From Flavobacteriaceae bacterium CG2_30_31_66 (GTDB taxonomy: Bacteria > Bacteroidota > Bacteroidia > Flavobacteriales > Flavobacteriaceae): a stretch of 64,000 nt of DNA. A model generated the notes under the pieces. The model ran no database searches. It saw only the letters and a program-made list of their open reading frames with translations, and was not told the origin of the DNA. The DNA lies in contig MNYM01000005.1 in the NCBI GenBank assembly GCA_001873065.1, positions 26,805-90,804 of the forward strand, written 5' to 3'. Below, one piece after another: positions 1-10,398 of this stretch (position 1 is the first letter of the stretch; each line of letters opens with the position of its first letter). The position numbers were made by a program, and so were the translations under genes.

Positions 1-801
1 AGAGGAAGTTCATTATCAACAAGAATTATTGATTTATTTTCTCCAATTGGAAAAGGCCAACGTGGAATGATTGTCGCACAACCAAAAACAGGAAAAACAA
101 TGCTTTTGAAAGACATTGCCAACGCAATTGCTTCAAATCATCCAGAGGTGTATCAAATTGTTTTATTGATTGATGAACGACCTGAAGAGGTTACTGACAT
201 GCAAAGAAGTGTTCGTGGAGAAGTCGTAGCTTCAACATTTGATGAGCCTGCTGAAAAACACGTTCGCGTGGCAAATATTGTGTTGGAAAAAGCAAAAAGA
301 TTGGTTGAATGTGGTCATGATGTGGTCATACTTTTAGATTCAATTACACGTTTGGCAAGAGCTTACAATACTGTTGCACCAGCTTCTGGGAAAATATTAT
401 CTGGAGGTATTGATGCCAATGCGTTGCACAAACCAAAACGTTTTTTTGGAGCCGCAAGAAACATTGAAGGCGGAGGTTCATTGACAATAATTGCAACTGC
501 GCTTACAGAAACTGGTTCAAAAATGGACGAAGTAATTTTCGAAGAATTTAAAGGAACAGGAAATATGGAATTGCAATTAGATAGAAATATTTCAAACAGA
601 CGAATTTATCCTGCGATTGATTTGATCAAATCATCCACAAGAAGAGATGATTTATTGTTAGATGAAAAAACAGTCCATAGAATGTGGGTTTTGCGAAAAT
701 ATTTGGCTGATATGAACCCCATTGAAGCTATGGAATTTATCAATGACAAAATTAAATTCTCTAAAAATAATGATGAGTTTTTGATTTCAATGAATGGATA
801 A
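1..801 (+). CDS. rho: Transcription termination factor Rho, C-terminal part (5' truncated by window edge)
   Basis: Frame 1 is open from base 1; '[28 protein letters not shown]' Walker A, '[15 protein letters not shown]', '[35 protein letters not shown]' are Rho signatures. Confidence 0.97.
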   Translation, partial: RGSSLSTRIIDLFSPIGKGQRGMIVAQPKTGKTMLLKDIANAIASNHPEVYQIVLLIDERPEEVTDMQRSVRGEVVASTFDEPAEKHVRVANIVLEKAKRLVECGHDVVILLDSITRLARAYNTVAPASGKILSGGIDANALHKPKRFFGAARNIEGGGSLTIIATALTETGSKMDEVIFEEFKGTGNMELQLDRNISNRRIYPAIDLIKSSTRRDDLLLDEKTVHRMWVLRKYLADMNPIEAMEFINDKIKFSKNNDEFLISMNG

Positions 802-820
802 AAATCTTTTTCCTAAATAA

Positions 821-858
821 AAAAAGTCCGTTTAAAAGATTTTAAACGGACTTTTTTT
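821..858. terminator. Bidirectional intrinsic terminator between rho and the convergent histidine kinase
   Basis: AAAAAGTCCGTTTAAAA-GAT-TTTAAACGGACTTTTTTT perfect inverted repeat with T-run on both strands. Confidence 0.9.
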
Positions 859-872
859 ATGAATTTAAATTT

Positions 873-3800
873 TTAATGTTCTACCCAAAAGGAAATTTTA
901 TGAAGAAATTGTTCCTCTTCAAATGGTTTTGATAAATAATCAGACATTCCTGCTTCAAGACATTTTTCTTTTTCTCCTTTGATGGCATTTGCGGTTAAAG
1001 CTATGATTGGAATATTTAATTTTAACTCTTCTCTGATGGCTTTAGTTGCCATTATACCATTCAAAACAGGCATTTGAATATCCATTAAAACCAAATCACA
1101 TTCGTTATTTTTTAAAAAATTAATAGCTTCTAACCCGTCACCTGCCTCAGCAAATTGAACTTCGTATTCTTTTAAAATAAATGTTGCCACCATTCTGTTT
1201 AATAAATTATCATCAACCACCAATATTTTTTTCCCTTTTAAATTTTTTACAGATATAAATTGATTGTCTTTTTTTGGAAGATCTTTTGCTGTGCCTTTTT
1301 CGAATCTTATTCGAATCATCATTTCAGTGCCTTTATTTTTCTCACTTTCTACAATGATTTTTCCGTTCATATTGTCGAGAAGCGATTTTGTAATGCTCAT
1401 TCCAAGACCAGTTCCTCCATAATTTTTAGCAATTGTTTTATATTCTTGACTGAATTTTTGAAATAAATTGTTTAAGAATTCTTTTTCCATTCCAATGCCA
1501 GTATCAACAACTTTTATTTCGATTTCTTGGTGTGATTTTTCATCTTTTAAAACACTACAACTTATTTTTACACCACCAACTGCCGTAAATTTTATAGCAT
1601 TTGAGATAACATTTAACAAAATTTGATTAATACGAAAAGGATCGCCCAAAAGAATAGGATGAATTTTAGAATCAAAAAAAGTATTGATCAACTCGATTCC
1701 CTTTTCTTCAGCTTTGTGCATCATCACTTGTAGAGCCCTTTTAATGACAATTTTTAGTTCAAAACCGATTTTTTCAATAGACAATTTTCCAGCTTCTAAT
1801 TTGGCAAGGTCTAAAACATCATTGATAATTACGAGCAGGTTTTCAGAAGCGTTTGTAATATTATCCAAATAACTTTTTTGTTCTTCGGTCAATTTTGATT
1901 TTGATAATTGACGACTCATTCCCATGATTGCGTTCATTGGAGTTCTAATTTCATGGCTCATATTTGCCAAAAAATTGTGTTTCGCATTTGCCAATTCTTC
2001 AGTTACTTTTTTGGCTTTTTTTAATTCTTTTTCAACCAAAATACGTTTAGAAATATCTACGGCAAAACCAATTACATAGGGTTCTTTTCCTAGTTCTTCT
2101 TTGAGATAATTGTTATAAAGCGTATAAACAATATGACCGTCTTTGTGCAAAACTCTGAAAATTCCTGTCGCTTCTTTTTTAATTTTTATTTTATCTAAAT
2201 AGTTGATATTAAATACTTTTTTATCTTCTTCAATCATAAAATCAGTCAAATAATGACCAATAAATTCCTCATCAGTATAACCAAATATTTTTTTAATCAT
2301 TGGATTGGCATTTAAAAATTTGCCATCCATATCATGAGTTGTGATGATTGCCAAACTATTATCAATAATTTCTTTGTATTTCTTTTCGCTGTCTTCTTTT
2401 TGTTGTTGAATTAATTTTATGTCTGTGATATCAACACCATAACCAATAACCAAATCTACTTCGTTTTGATTATTTAATAATGGATACATATTTCTGAGAA
2501 TAAATTTACTAGTTCCATCGAGCTGTTTTAGCTCTTCTTCCCAACTTTTTAATTGTTTCGATTGGATGATATCGTTGAATAATTTTCTTCTTTTTTCAAA
2601 AATTAAAGGTGATTTTCCACGCATTTGAATGTAATCTTCATCTCGTTTTCCAATAATCCAATTTCGTGTCTCTGCGTCTTTAATTCCTGTTGGATTAACG
2701 TATAAATAATGATGTTCTTTATCAAAAACAGCAATATCAGAAGGAATATTGTCTAAAATTTTCTCGTAGAAAATTCGCAAATCTTCCATTTTTTTATTAG
2801 CTGTAATTTTTTCTGTAATATCAGAATACATCCACAAGTGACCTTCATAATTGCCTTCATTCCATATTGGAATAAAACTTCTCTCTAAAATATTGCCATT
2901 GATAAGCGTTAATTGTTCTCCAATAACGAGCGATTTATTTTTGATTAAAGCATTAATATTATTTTCAAAATTTTCAGGATCACTGAATAAATGTTTTGAT
3001 TCTTGCGCCATTTTTGAAAAATCGAAACCAATCATTTGCTCCGGAGTTATTGGGATATTGAACATTTCGCAGAAACGATCGTTCACAAATTCAATTTTTT
3101 GAGAATCGTTTTCGAGTAGAATGCCACTTTGAAGATTAGAAATTAGCGAATACATTCTACTTGATGCCGCTTTGATTTTTTCTTGGGATTGTTTTTCGAG
3201 TGTAATGTCTTCTTCGATAGCGAAAAAATTGGTTAAATTTCCTTTACTATCAAAAATTGGTTGCCCATTAATTCGCAACCAATACATTTCTCCAGACTTT
3301 TTATAATTTAATATTTCACATGTAAAGGGTTCGCATTTTTTTATTTGCGCCTTCATGTATTGAACCGTTTCCTTGTTGGTATCTTTTCCTTGCAGAAAAA
3401 ATCCAGGTCTTATTCCTTTCACCTCCTCAAGAGAAAACCCTGTCAATTTTTCAAAAGATTTGTTTACCCAATCAATATTTCCATCAGCATTTGTGATAAT
3501 GACTGCATTCATTGTTTGTTGAACAATGAGCGATAATTTTTCAAGTTCTTTCTGATTTATTTTTTGTTGGGTAATGTCTCTACCATAAATATTGATATAT
3601 CCATCTTGTGGCATTGCAACGCAATCAAAAGAATAGTCGATTTTGTTAGAGCCTGCTTCAAAACTCCATCGTTTTGATTCTTTGTCAATACCCTCAACTA
3701 TATGTTTAAAAAAAATATCGTTCCTGAAGGTTTTTCCATCATAATCTATAAAATCTAGATTAGATGCTGCAGGATTGTTTTGCAAAACATCACCTTCATA

Positions 3801-4355
3801 ATTGATTCTTATATTAGGATCAGGATTTTGTTTTGGAAAAAGTGCAATATTGTAAAGGTCATTATTTTTTTGTTCTAATTCTTCAACATATTTGCTTTTT
3901 GAATCAAGTAAAGCTTTTAAATCATGATTGTTTATCTCAGCATTTTTCAGTAAACTTAAAAGATTTACATGAAAATTAGTTTTTAAGAAATTGTCATCAG
4001 CAATGGTTTGATTTTTAAAATATTCAAAAGTGTCAAATATTGGGGAACCTAGAAAAAGCATTTCATCTGATTGCTCCATGAATTCAAACTGACCACGAAA
4101 TTGAATTTTAGCATTAACAATAGATTTGATAAAAACCAACTGACTTTGTAATTGAAATAATTCGGCAAAAGTTTGAAATCCTTTGGAAAAAGACGAAACC
4201 GAAAAAATATTTTGAAAACTTATTCCTGTTTTAAAATCTCCAAATTTTAAAATTGATTTTCCCAAATCAGTAATAATCAAATCTCTATTAATTTTGATGA
4301 AAAAAGGGAAAATCCTTTCGAACTGTTGGCTATTAAAATAGAAATGATTCGACAT
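873..4355 (-). CDS. Hybrid sensor histidine kinase/response regulator with N-terminal HNOBA-like domain, several PAS domains, HisKA, HATPase and C-terminal REC
   Basis: H-box 'NFLANMSHEIRTPMNAIMGMSRQ', N-box 'ILLNVISNAIKFT', G-boxes 'VVDTGIGM'/'GGTGLGMSI', REC 'KILVVDDNLLNRM...LVLMDIQMPVLNG...LSKPF'; repeated PAS motifs (e.g. 'VNKSFEKLTGFSLEEVKG'). Confidence 0.93.
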   Translation of the reverse strand: MSNHFYFNSQQFERIFPFFIKINRDLIITDLGKSILKFGDFKTGISFQNIFSVSSFSKGFQTFAELFQLQSQLVFIKSIVNAKIQFRGQFEFMEQSDEMLFLGSPIFDTFEYFKNQTIADDNFLKTNFHVNLLSLLKNAEINNHDLKALLDSKSKYVEELEQKNNDLYNIALFPKQNPDPNIRINYEGDVLQNNPAASNLDFIDYDGKTFRNDIFFKHIVEGIDKESKRWSFEAGSNKIDYSFDCVAMPQDGYINIYGRDITQQKINQKELEKLSLIVQQTMNAVIITNADGNIDWVNKSFEKLTGFSLEEVKGIRPGFFLQGKDTNKETVQYMKAQIKKCEPFTCEILNYKKSGEMYWLRINGQPIFDSKGNLTNFFAIEEDITLEKQSQEKIKAASSRMYSLISNLQSGILLENDSQKIEFVNDRFCEMFNIPITPEQMIGFDFSKMAQESKHLFSDPENFENNINALIKNKSLVIGEQLTLINGNILERSFIPIWNEGNYEGHLWMYSDITEKITANKKMEDLRIFYEKILDNIPSDIAVFDKEHHYLYVNPTGIKDAETRNWIIGKRDEDYIQMRGKSPLIFEKRRKLFNDIIQSKQLKSWEEELKQLDGTSKFILRNMYPLLNNQNEVDLVIGYGVDITDIKLIQQQKEDSEKKYKEIIDNSLAIITTHDMDGKFLNANPMIKKIFGYTDEEFIGHYLTDFMIEEDKKVFNINYLDKIKIKKEATGIFRVLHKDGHIVYTLYNNYLKEELGKEPYVIGFAVDISKRILVEKELKKAKKVTEELANAKHNFLANMSHEIRTPMNAIMGMSRQLSKSKLTEEQKSYLDNITNASENLLVIINDVLDLAKLEAGKLSIEKIGFELKIVIKRALQVMMHKAEEKGIELINTFFDSKIHPILLGDPFRINQILLNVISNAIKFTAVGGVKISCSVLKDEKSHQEIEIKVVDTGIGMEKEFLNNLFQKFSQEYKTIAKNYGGTGLGMSITKSLLDNMNGKIIVESEKNKGTEMMIRIRFEKGTAKDLPKKDNQFISVKNLKGKKILVVDDNLLNRMVATFILKEYEVQFAEAGDGLEAINFLKNNECDLVLMDIQMPVLNGIMATKAIREELKLNIPIIALTANAIKGEKEKCLEAGMSDYLSKPFEEEQFLHKISFWVEH

Positions 4356-4409
4356 GTTTTAACAATTTACTTTGACCAATAAATAAGTTTTTTTATTTTA
4401 ATTTTTATA

Positions 4410-5549
4410 TTAATCTTCATAAAATGAAGTAATAGTCATGGTTTGGTTGTGCAATTGGCAACTTCCACCATCATTAAAAGGAGAAATTTCTCCATAAGAA
4501 TAAAATCCTGCTAGCAGAGTTTCGTCATTAAAAGAGCTACTTACAGCGGCTACTTCTTCGGAAGTTTGAGAACCAAGAATAAGTTTTCTTCCAACACAAC
4601 TTATCAATAATGAAAAAACAGGTTTGTCATGACGATTTATAGTAGTTTGGATTGCTGCACCCGAAGCTGCTTCTTTTATGTTTTTAAAGTTAGCCTTCAT
4701 AAATCTTACTTCAGATCCTACAGGAACGTCACCAGCAAAAGTCATGGTTTTGTCTTCTTCATTTATAGACAATATTGTGCGCACAATAGGTTTTGTAGCT
4801 CCAGGAATAATCACTGATAATGGATATAAAAGTGCAGCGCCAGGAAGATTTTTAGACTCAGAACCTAAATATTTTTTATACAACTCTAAGGCATTTTGCC
4901 CTTCTAACTCGTACAAAACATTCCCAGATGAATTGGTGACTCTTTTTTCTAAACCAAAAATATCCCAACCACCTTGAGAACCATTGGTTACTATCAAGTT
5001 TTTTCCATAAAATCCAATTGCAATAATTTCCCCTTCTTTTGGCTGCTCATTTAAACCTAATAAAGTAGATTTAAAATCTGTTCCATCACCGGCAAGACCA
5101 CCAGTTACCAAAATATTTTTATCAATTTGAGTTGATAATCCTTTCACAAGTTCACTTCCGTTTACCATACTTCCATCTGAAAAAATCATCACATAAGTCA
5201 GATTTTCTTTTGGAATTTTTTTTGCCAAACCTATAGCCGCACTATAACTATTACTGTAATCTTTGACATTTACTCTTGAGGTTTCAATAGCTGTTTTTTG
5301 AAAATCAAAGGCAACAGCTATTAATGATTCATTAAAAACACTGTCTTGATAAATTTCTCCTGCAGTACTGCAAAAAGCGATTTGTGAAGTTGGAAATTTT
5401 GATTGAACTGTTGCATAAATATTATCGACTCGCAACATTGAGTTGGAACCAAAACACAACACCAAGTTTACTGAGTTTTCGTCAACTAATTGACTTTTTG
5501 AATGTTTAGACCATTTGTTCTCTAAAAAATGGTAAAGAGCTGTCTTCAT
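4410..5549 (-). CDS. FIST N/FIST C domain sensory protein
   Basis: 'VLCFGSNSMLRVDNIYATVQSKFPTSQIAFCSTAGEI', 'VTGGLAGDGTDF', C-terminal 'LAGFYSYGEISPFNDGGSCQLHNQTMTITSFYED' typical of FIST proteins. Confidence 0.88.
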   Translation of the reverse strand: MKTALYHFLENKWSKHSKSQLVDENSVNLVLCFGSNSMLRVDNIYATVQSKFPTSQIAFCSTAGEIYQDSVFNESLIAVAFDFQKTAIETSRVNVKDYSNSYSAAIGLAKKIPKENLTYVMIFSDGSMVNGSELVKGLSTQIDKNILVTGGLAGDGTDFKSTLLGLNEQPKEGEIIAIGFYGKNLIVTNGSQGGWDIFGLEKRVTNSSGNVLYELEGQNALELYKKYLGSESKNLPGAALLYPLSVIIPGATKPIVRTILSINEEDKTMTFAGDVPVGSEVRFMKANFKNIKEAASGAAIQTTINRHDKPVFSLLISCVGRKLILGSQTSEEVAAVSSSFNDETLLAGFYSYGEISPFNDGGSCQLHNQTMTITSFYED

Positions 5550-5983
5550 GAAATTATATAATAAGGTCTTAATAATTGAAAACTCAAATTTTATTTAAAA
5601 TCTAACGAAAAAATAAGGTACTTAAAAAATAATTTGTTGCGTTTAAAAATTTTTTTTCACTTCAAAAAAAATTTCAAAAAGTAGTAAACTTGGGGAAATA
5701 TTTATCGATATGACAAAAAAATAACTATATAAATTATTTTTCAATAACCAATGCAAGATAAACAATATTTTTAAAATTAAATAGCTTTTACTTTTCATAT
5801 TTTTAACGTTATTTTTATGAATCGCTATTAAAAAAATAACTTTTGAAAAAAAATCATCATAAGTGTTTTACACCAAAAAAAGAAACAATAGAAAATGAAT
5901 AAACTTTGAAAAAAAAATATTAAGAAATATCTAAGAAATATATTGTATATTTATGCTTGAAATTAACCTTAAAAGAATTTATA

Positions 5984-7312
5984 ATGAAAGTTACAATCGT
6001 TGGAAGTGGATATGTAGGACTTGTTACAGGTGCTTGTTTTTCTGAAGTTGGTATTGATGTTATTTGTGTTGACATTGATGCAAAAAAAATTGAAAATTTA
6101 AATAACGGCATTATACCTATTTACGAACCTGGTCTTGAGGAGATGATCATCCGTAATATGAAAAAAGGACGTTTGAATTTTACGACCAATATTTCTGGTG
6201 CTGTGAAAGAATCGGAAGTGGTTTTTATCTCAGTAGGAACTCCACCAGATGAAGATGGAAGTGCTGATTTAAAATATGTATTAGCAGTTGCAAGAGAATG
6301 TGGTAAAAATATGGACGATTACCTATTAATAGTCACAAAAAGCACGGTTCCTGTTGGTACTTCAATAAAAGTAAAAAAAGCGATTCAAGAAGAACTAGAC
6401 AAGCGAAATGTTGATATCCCATTTGATGTTGCTTCTAATCCTGAGTTTTTGAAAGAAGGTGCTGCCATCGCAGACTTTTTAAAACCTGACAGAATTGTGA
6501 TAGGTCTTGATTCGCCGAGAGCCGAGGACTTAATGAGAAGTTTATACAAACCATTTACTATGAATGGTCATCCAGTTATTTTTATGGACATTGTTTCTGC
6601 TGAAATGACAAAATATGCCGCAAACGCAATGCTTGCGACAAAAATTAGTTTTATCAATGACATTGCCAATCTTTGCGAAATAGTTGGCGCTGACATTAAT
6701 TGGGTAAGAAAAGGAATTGGCTCTGATACAAGAATTGGTTCTAAATTTATTTATCCAGGCATTGGTTATGGAGGTTCTTGTTTTCCAAAAGATGTTCAAG
6801 CATTGATAAGAACCGGAAATGATTACGATTATCAACTAAGAATCTTGAAAGCTGTTGAAGAAGTTAACAAAGATCAAAAAGAGATTATTTTCAATAAAAT
6901 AAATACCTATTTTAAAGGAGATTTAAAAGATAAGACCGTTGCAATTTGGGGACTTTCTTTCAAACCTCAAACTGATGATATGAGAGAAGCACCTGCATTA
7001 ATTGTTATTAAAAGGCTATTAGACGCTGGCGCAAAAGTAAATGTTTATGATCCTGTTGCAATGAAAGAAGCCAAACATCATTTTGGCGAAACTGTTTCTT
7101 ATTTTGAAGACCAATATGAAACTTTAATTGATGCTGATTGTTTAGCAATACTTACTGAATGGGCTGAGTTTAAAATTCCAAATTTCAAAATTATTCATAA
7201 ATTATTGAGCAATCCTGTGATTTTTGATGGACGAAATATTTATGACAAAGATGAAATGAAAGACAATGGATTTAATTATCATTGTATTGGTGTTGATACA
7301 TCAAAAAAATAA
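5984..7312 (+). CDS. UDP-glucose 6-dehydrogenase (start set at internal ATG 5984)
   Basis: '[23 protein letters not shown]', '[24 protein letters not shown]', '[17 protein letters not shown]' catalytic Cys motif. Confidence 0.96.
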   Translation: MKVTIVGSGYVGLVTGACFSEVGIDVICVDIDAKKIENLNNGIIPIYEPGLEEMIIRNMKKGRLNFTTNISGAVKESEVVFISVGTPPDEDGSADLKYVLAVARECGKNMDDYLLIVTKSTVPVGTSIKVKKAIQEELDKRNVDIPFDVASNPEFLKEGAAIADFLKPDRIVIGLDSPRAEDLMRSLYKPFTMNGHPVIFMDIVSAEMTKYAANAMLATKISFINDIANLCEIVGADINWVRKGIGSDTRIGSKFIYPGIGYGGSCFPKDVQALIRTGNDYDYQLRILKAVEEVNKDQKEIIFNKINTYFKGDLKDKTVAIWGLSFKPQTDDMREAPALIVIKRLLDAGAKVNVYDPVAMKEAKHHFGETVSYFEDQYETLIDADCLAILTEWAEFKIPNFKIIHKLLSNPVIFDGRNIYDKDEMKDNGFNYHCIGVDTSKK

Positions 7313-7354
7313 TTGAACTCAAATAAAATTTAATTACCCAAACTTATAAAAAAT

Positions 7355-8296
7355 ATGAAAACCTCTAAAAAGATTCTTGTTACAGGTGGTGCTGGTTTTG
7401 TTGGCTCACATCTTTGTGAACGATTGTTAAATGAAGGAAATGAAGTGTATTGCCTTGACAATTTTTTCACAGGACAAAAGAAAAATGTATTGCATTTGTT
7501 GGACAATCCTTTTTTCGAATTGATAAGACACGATGTTACAACCCCTTTTTTTATTGAAGCAGACGAAATTTATAACCTTGCATGTCCTGCATCTCCAATT
7601 CATTACCAACACAATCCCATCAAAACAGTAAAAACCTCTGTGATGGGCGCAGTAAATATGCTGGGACTTGCAAAAAGAATCAATGCAAAAATATTGCAAG
7701 CCTCAACAAGTGAAGTTTATGGAGATCCACTTGAGCATCCACAAAAAGAATCTTATTGGGGAAATGTGAACCCAATTGGCGAACGCTCTTGTTACGATGA
7801 AGGAAAACGCTGTGCAGAAACTTTGTTTATTGATTATCACAAACAAAATAAAGTAAAAATTAAAATCATCAGAATTTTCAATACTTATGGACCAAGAATG
7901 CATCCAAATGACGGAAGAGTTGTTTCTAACTTCATTGTTCAAGCATTAAAAAACCATGATATTACTGTTTATGGCGAAGGCCAACAAACCAGAAGCTTTC
8001 AATATGTTGATGATTTAGTTGAGGGAATGATTAGAATGATGGCTTCACCCAATCATTTTATAGGGCCTGTAAACATGGGAAATCCGAATGAATTCACGAT
8101 TCTTGAATTGGCAGAAAAAGTAATAAAACTTACTGGCTCAAAATCTAAAATCGTTTACAAACCAGCTCCTTCTGATGATCCAATGATGCGTCAACCAGAT
8201 ATTTCTATTGCAAAAAAAGAATTAGATTGGGCTCCAAAAATAGAATTAGAGGAAGGTTTGATTAAAACTATTGAATTTTTTAAGTCTATCATTTAA
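7355..8296 (+). CDS. UDP-glucuronate decarboxylase / NAD-dependent epimerase (SDR)
   Basis: '[19 protein letters not shown]', '[12 protein letters not shown]', '[10 protein letters not shown]' extended SDR signatures of UXS. Confidence 0.93.
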   Translation: MKTSKKILVTGGAGFVGSHLCERLLNEGNEVYCLDNFFTGQKKNVLHLLDNPFFELIRHDVTTPFFIEADEIYNLACPASPIHYQHNPIKTVKTSVMGAVNMLGLAKRINAKILQASTSEVYGDPLEHPQKESYWGNVNPIGERSCYDEGKRCAETLFIDYHKQNKVKIKIIRIFNTYGPRMHPNDGRVVSNFIVQALKNHDITVYGEGQQTRSFQYVDDLVEGMIRMMASPNHFIGPVNMGNPNEFTILELAEKVIKLTGSKSKIVYKPAPSDDPMMRQPDISIAKKELDWAPKIELEEGLIKTIEFFKSII

Positions 8297-8360
8297 AAAA
8301 ACTTCAAAAGATTTTTTATCATCAAATAAAAAATTTAAACTTAAAGTAAATCTTAAAAAA

Positions 8361-8723
8361 ATGAGTGATAACATCCCCCAAGAAAAACTGTATGATCTTC
8401 AAATAATACATCAAATGTGTCGTGGAAACCATGATCAAGTAGAAAAGATGGTAGCGGTTTTTATAATCGAAGTTTCAAAAACTATTGGAGATATTGAAAG
8501 TGCACTTTCAGAAAAAGATTTTTCAAGAATCAAAAATTTAGCTCACAAAGTGAAACCAACACTCAATTATTTTGGTACAGTTTCGCTTGAAAAAGAAGTT
8601 ATTGAAGTAGAATCTTTATTGTCTAAAGATTTTAATATCAACGAACTACAATCAAAAATAGCCACAATAAGCGACATTTCAAAAAAGGTAGTTGACCAAT
8701 TAAAATCACATTTTAACTTATAA
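8361..8723 (+). CDS. HPt domain phosphotransfer protein (ATG at 8361 preferred over track start 8271, which overlaps the upstream gene)
   Basis: 'IKNLAHKVKPTLNYFG' HxxK HPt motif in about 120 aa single-domain protein. Confidence 0.85.
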   Translation: MSDNIPQEKLYDLQIIHQMCRGNHDQVEKMVAVFIIEVSKTIGDIESALSEKDFSRIKNLAHKVKPTLNYFGTVSLEKEVIEVESLLSKDFNINELQSKIATISDISKKVVDQLKSHFNL

Positions 8724-8742
8724 ATTATAAATCTTTAAATTT

Positions 8743-9129
8743 ATGAAGAAAAAAATATTAATAGTAGATGACGAAAAAAGTATTTGTCTTTTATTAGAAA
8801 ATTTTCTGGCACAAGATTATGAAGTTGTCTCATTTAATGATGGTATTGAAGGATTGGTATGGCTTGAAAAAAATCTCCCTGATTTAATTATCAGTGATAT
8901 TCAAATGCCAAATATGGATGGTTATGAGTTTTTGACAAGCGTTCGTCAAAAAGGTTTTACGAAACACACTCCTGTTATCATGTTATCAGGAAAATCTGAA
9001 AGTAAAGAGCGTATAAAATGTTATAGACTTGGTGCGCAAGATTACTTAACGAAACCATTTAATCCTGAAGAACTTGAAGAGTTAGTAAAGAAAAACATGT
9101 TTCCAATTCACTTTGCAATAGAATGGTAA
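8743..9129 (+). CDS. Single-domain response regulator
   Basis: 'ILIVDDEKS...DLIISDIQMPNMDG...VIMLSGKS...DYLTKPFNPEEL' full REC active site. Confidence 0.95.
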   Translation: MKKKILIVDDEKSICLLLENFLAQDYEVVSFNDGIEGLVWLEKNLPDLIISDIQMPNMDGYEFLTSVRQKGFTKHTPVIMLSGKSESKERIKCYRLGAQDYLTKPFNPEELEELVKKNMFPIHFAIEW

Positions 9130-9172
9130 TGAATTGATAGTCAATTTTTAAAATAACCATACACAAGCTAAA

Positions 9173-10375
9173 ATGACAAACCCTACTCTTACAATAATGT
9201 ATATTGGCAAAACATCATCGTATTTTGAGAATATCAAAATACGAAATGAAATCTCGCTAGTTTCAATGGAAAATAGCATTGCCGCCACAAATTACCTCAA
9301 TGAAAATAAATCACCAGATGCCATTATTTGCGAATATAATTTGGCAGGAAATAATGGGTTATTTTTTTTTGATTGGATTAAAAAGCAAGAAAAATTTCAT
9401 GGAGTGCCATTTATCTTGTTGACCAAAGAATTTAGTATTGATGTTTATAAACTCTCTTTCACACAATCTGTTGACGATTATTATGCTACTTCGGTCACAA
9501 AACCTGAGGATATTATAAACAGAATTGAATTTTTCAATAAGTACATAAAAAATAATATTAAAATAAATACTCCAAGAGACAAAGAAGAAATTTTTAAAAT
9601 GCCACTTTCAAAAAGAATTTTTGACATTTTTGTAGCCTCATTTGTACTTTTGGTTGCTTCTCCTTTTTTACTATTGATACTACTTGCAATAAAATTAGAA
9701 TCAAAAGGAAAAGTATATTACATCTCAAAAAGAGTTGGCAGAAAAACATTTGATTTTTATAAACTAAGATCAATGAGAACAGGCTCTGATGAACTTCTTA
9801 AAAAATTAGCTGCAGAAAAAAATCAATACAACACCCAACCTAAAGCTAACGAAAACATTTTTGATATGCCTTGCCCAAGATGCAGCAAATTAACAATAGG
9901 AGAAACTTGTTCGCCATTGATGTATATTGAAAATCATCAAATTTGTGACTATTGGTACAATCATCAAAAAAATGAAGCCGCAAATAATAGTGCCACATTT
10001 GTAAAAATTGTAAATGATCCACGAGTTACAAGAGTTGGAAAATTCATCAGAAATACAAGTATTGATGAATTGCCTCAACTTATCAATGTTTTAAAAGGCG
10101 ATATGTCTATTGTTGGCAACAGACCATTACCAGTTTATGAAGCTGAATTGTTAACTGCAGACGCTTTATCAAACCGATTTTTAGCTCCAGCAGGAATCAC
10201 AGGCTTATGGCAAGTAGAGCTGAGAGGGAAAGGAGGAAACATGTCCGAAGAAGAAAGAATTAGATTAGACAACGAATATGCAGAGCATTTTAAGGGTGAT
10301 AATTATTCATTTTGGTACGATATGAAACTTATTTTGAGAACCATTCCTGCTTTGCTTCAAAAAGATTCTGTTTAA
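9173..10375 (+). CDS. Pseudo-receiver domain fused to polyprenyl-phosphate sugar transferase (initiating glycosyltransferase)
   Basis: N-terminal REC-like fold pattern without acidic pair; C-terminal 'KRIFDIFVASFVLLVASPFLLLILLAIKLESKGKVYYISKRVGRKTFDFYKLRSMRTG', 'TSIDELPQLINVLKGDMSIVGNRPLP' (bacterial sugar transferase). Confidence 0.9.
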   Translation: MTNPTLTIMYIGKTSSYFENIKIRNEISLVSMENSIAATNYLNENKSPDAIICEYNLAGNNGLFFFDWIKKQEKFHGVPFILLTKEFSIDVYKLSFTQSVDDYYATSVTKPEDIINRIEFFNKYIKNNIKINTPRDKEEIFKMPLSKRIFDIFVASFVLLVASPFLLLILLAIKLESKGKVYYISKRVGRKTFDFYKLRSMRTGSDELLKKLAAEKNQYNTQPKANENIFDMPCPRCSKLTIGETCSPLMYIENHQICDYWYNHQKNEAANNSATFVKIVNDPRVTRVGKFIRNTSIDELPQLINVLKGDMSIVGNRPLPVYEAELLTADALSNRFLAPAGITGLWQVELRGKGGNMSEEERIRLDNEYAEHFKGDNYSFWYDMKLILRTIPALLQKDSV

Positions 10376-10398
10376 TAAAAAATTGAGACCAGAAAAAC

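Noticed and set aside
1260-1872. Plus-strand ORFs of 60-83 aa inside the hybrid histidine kinase (1260..1466, 1684..1872, 2851..3102, 3345..3536)
   Set aside because: Antisense shadow ORFs fully inside a well-supported kinase gene, no recognisable motifs.
5920-6111. 63-aa minus-strand ORF at start of UDP-glucose dehydrogenase
   Set aside because: Antisense to the Rossmann motif; shadow ORF.
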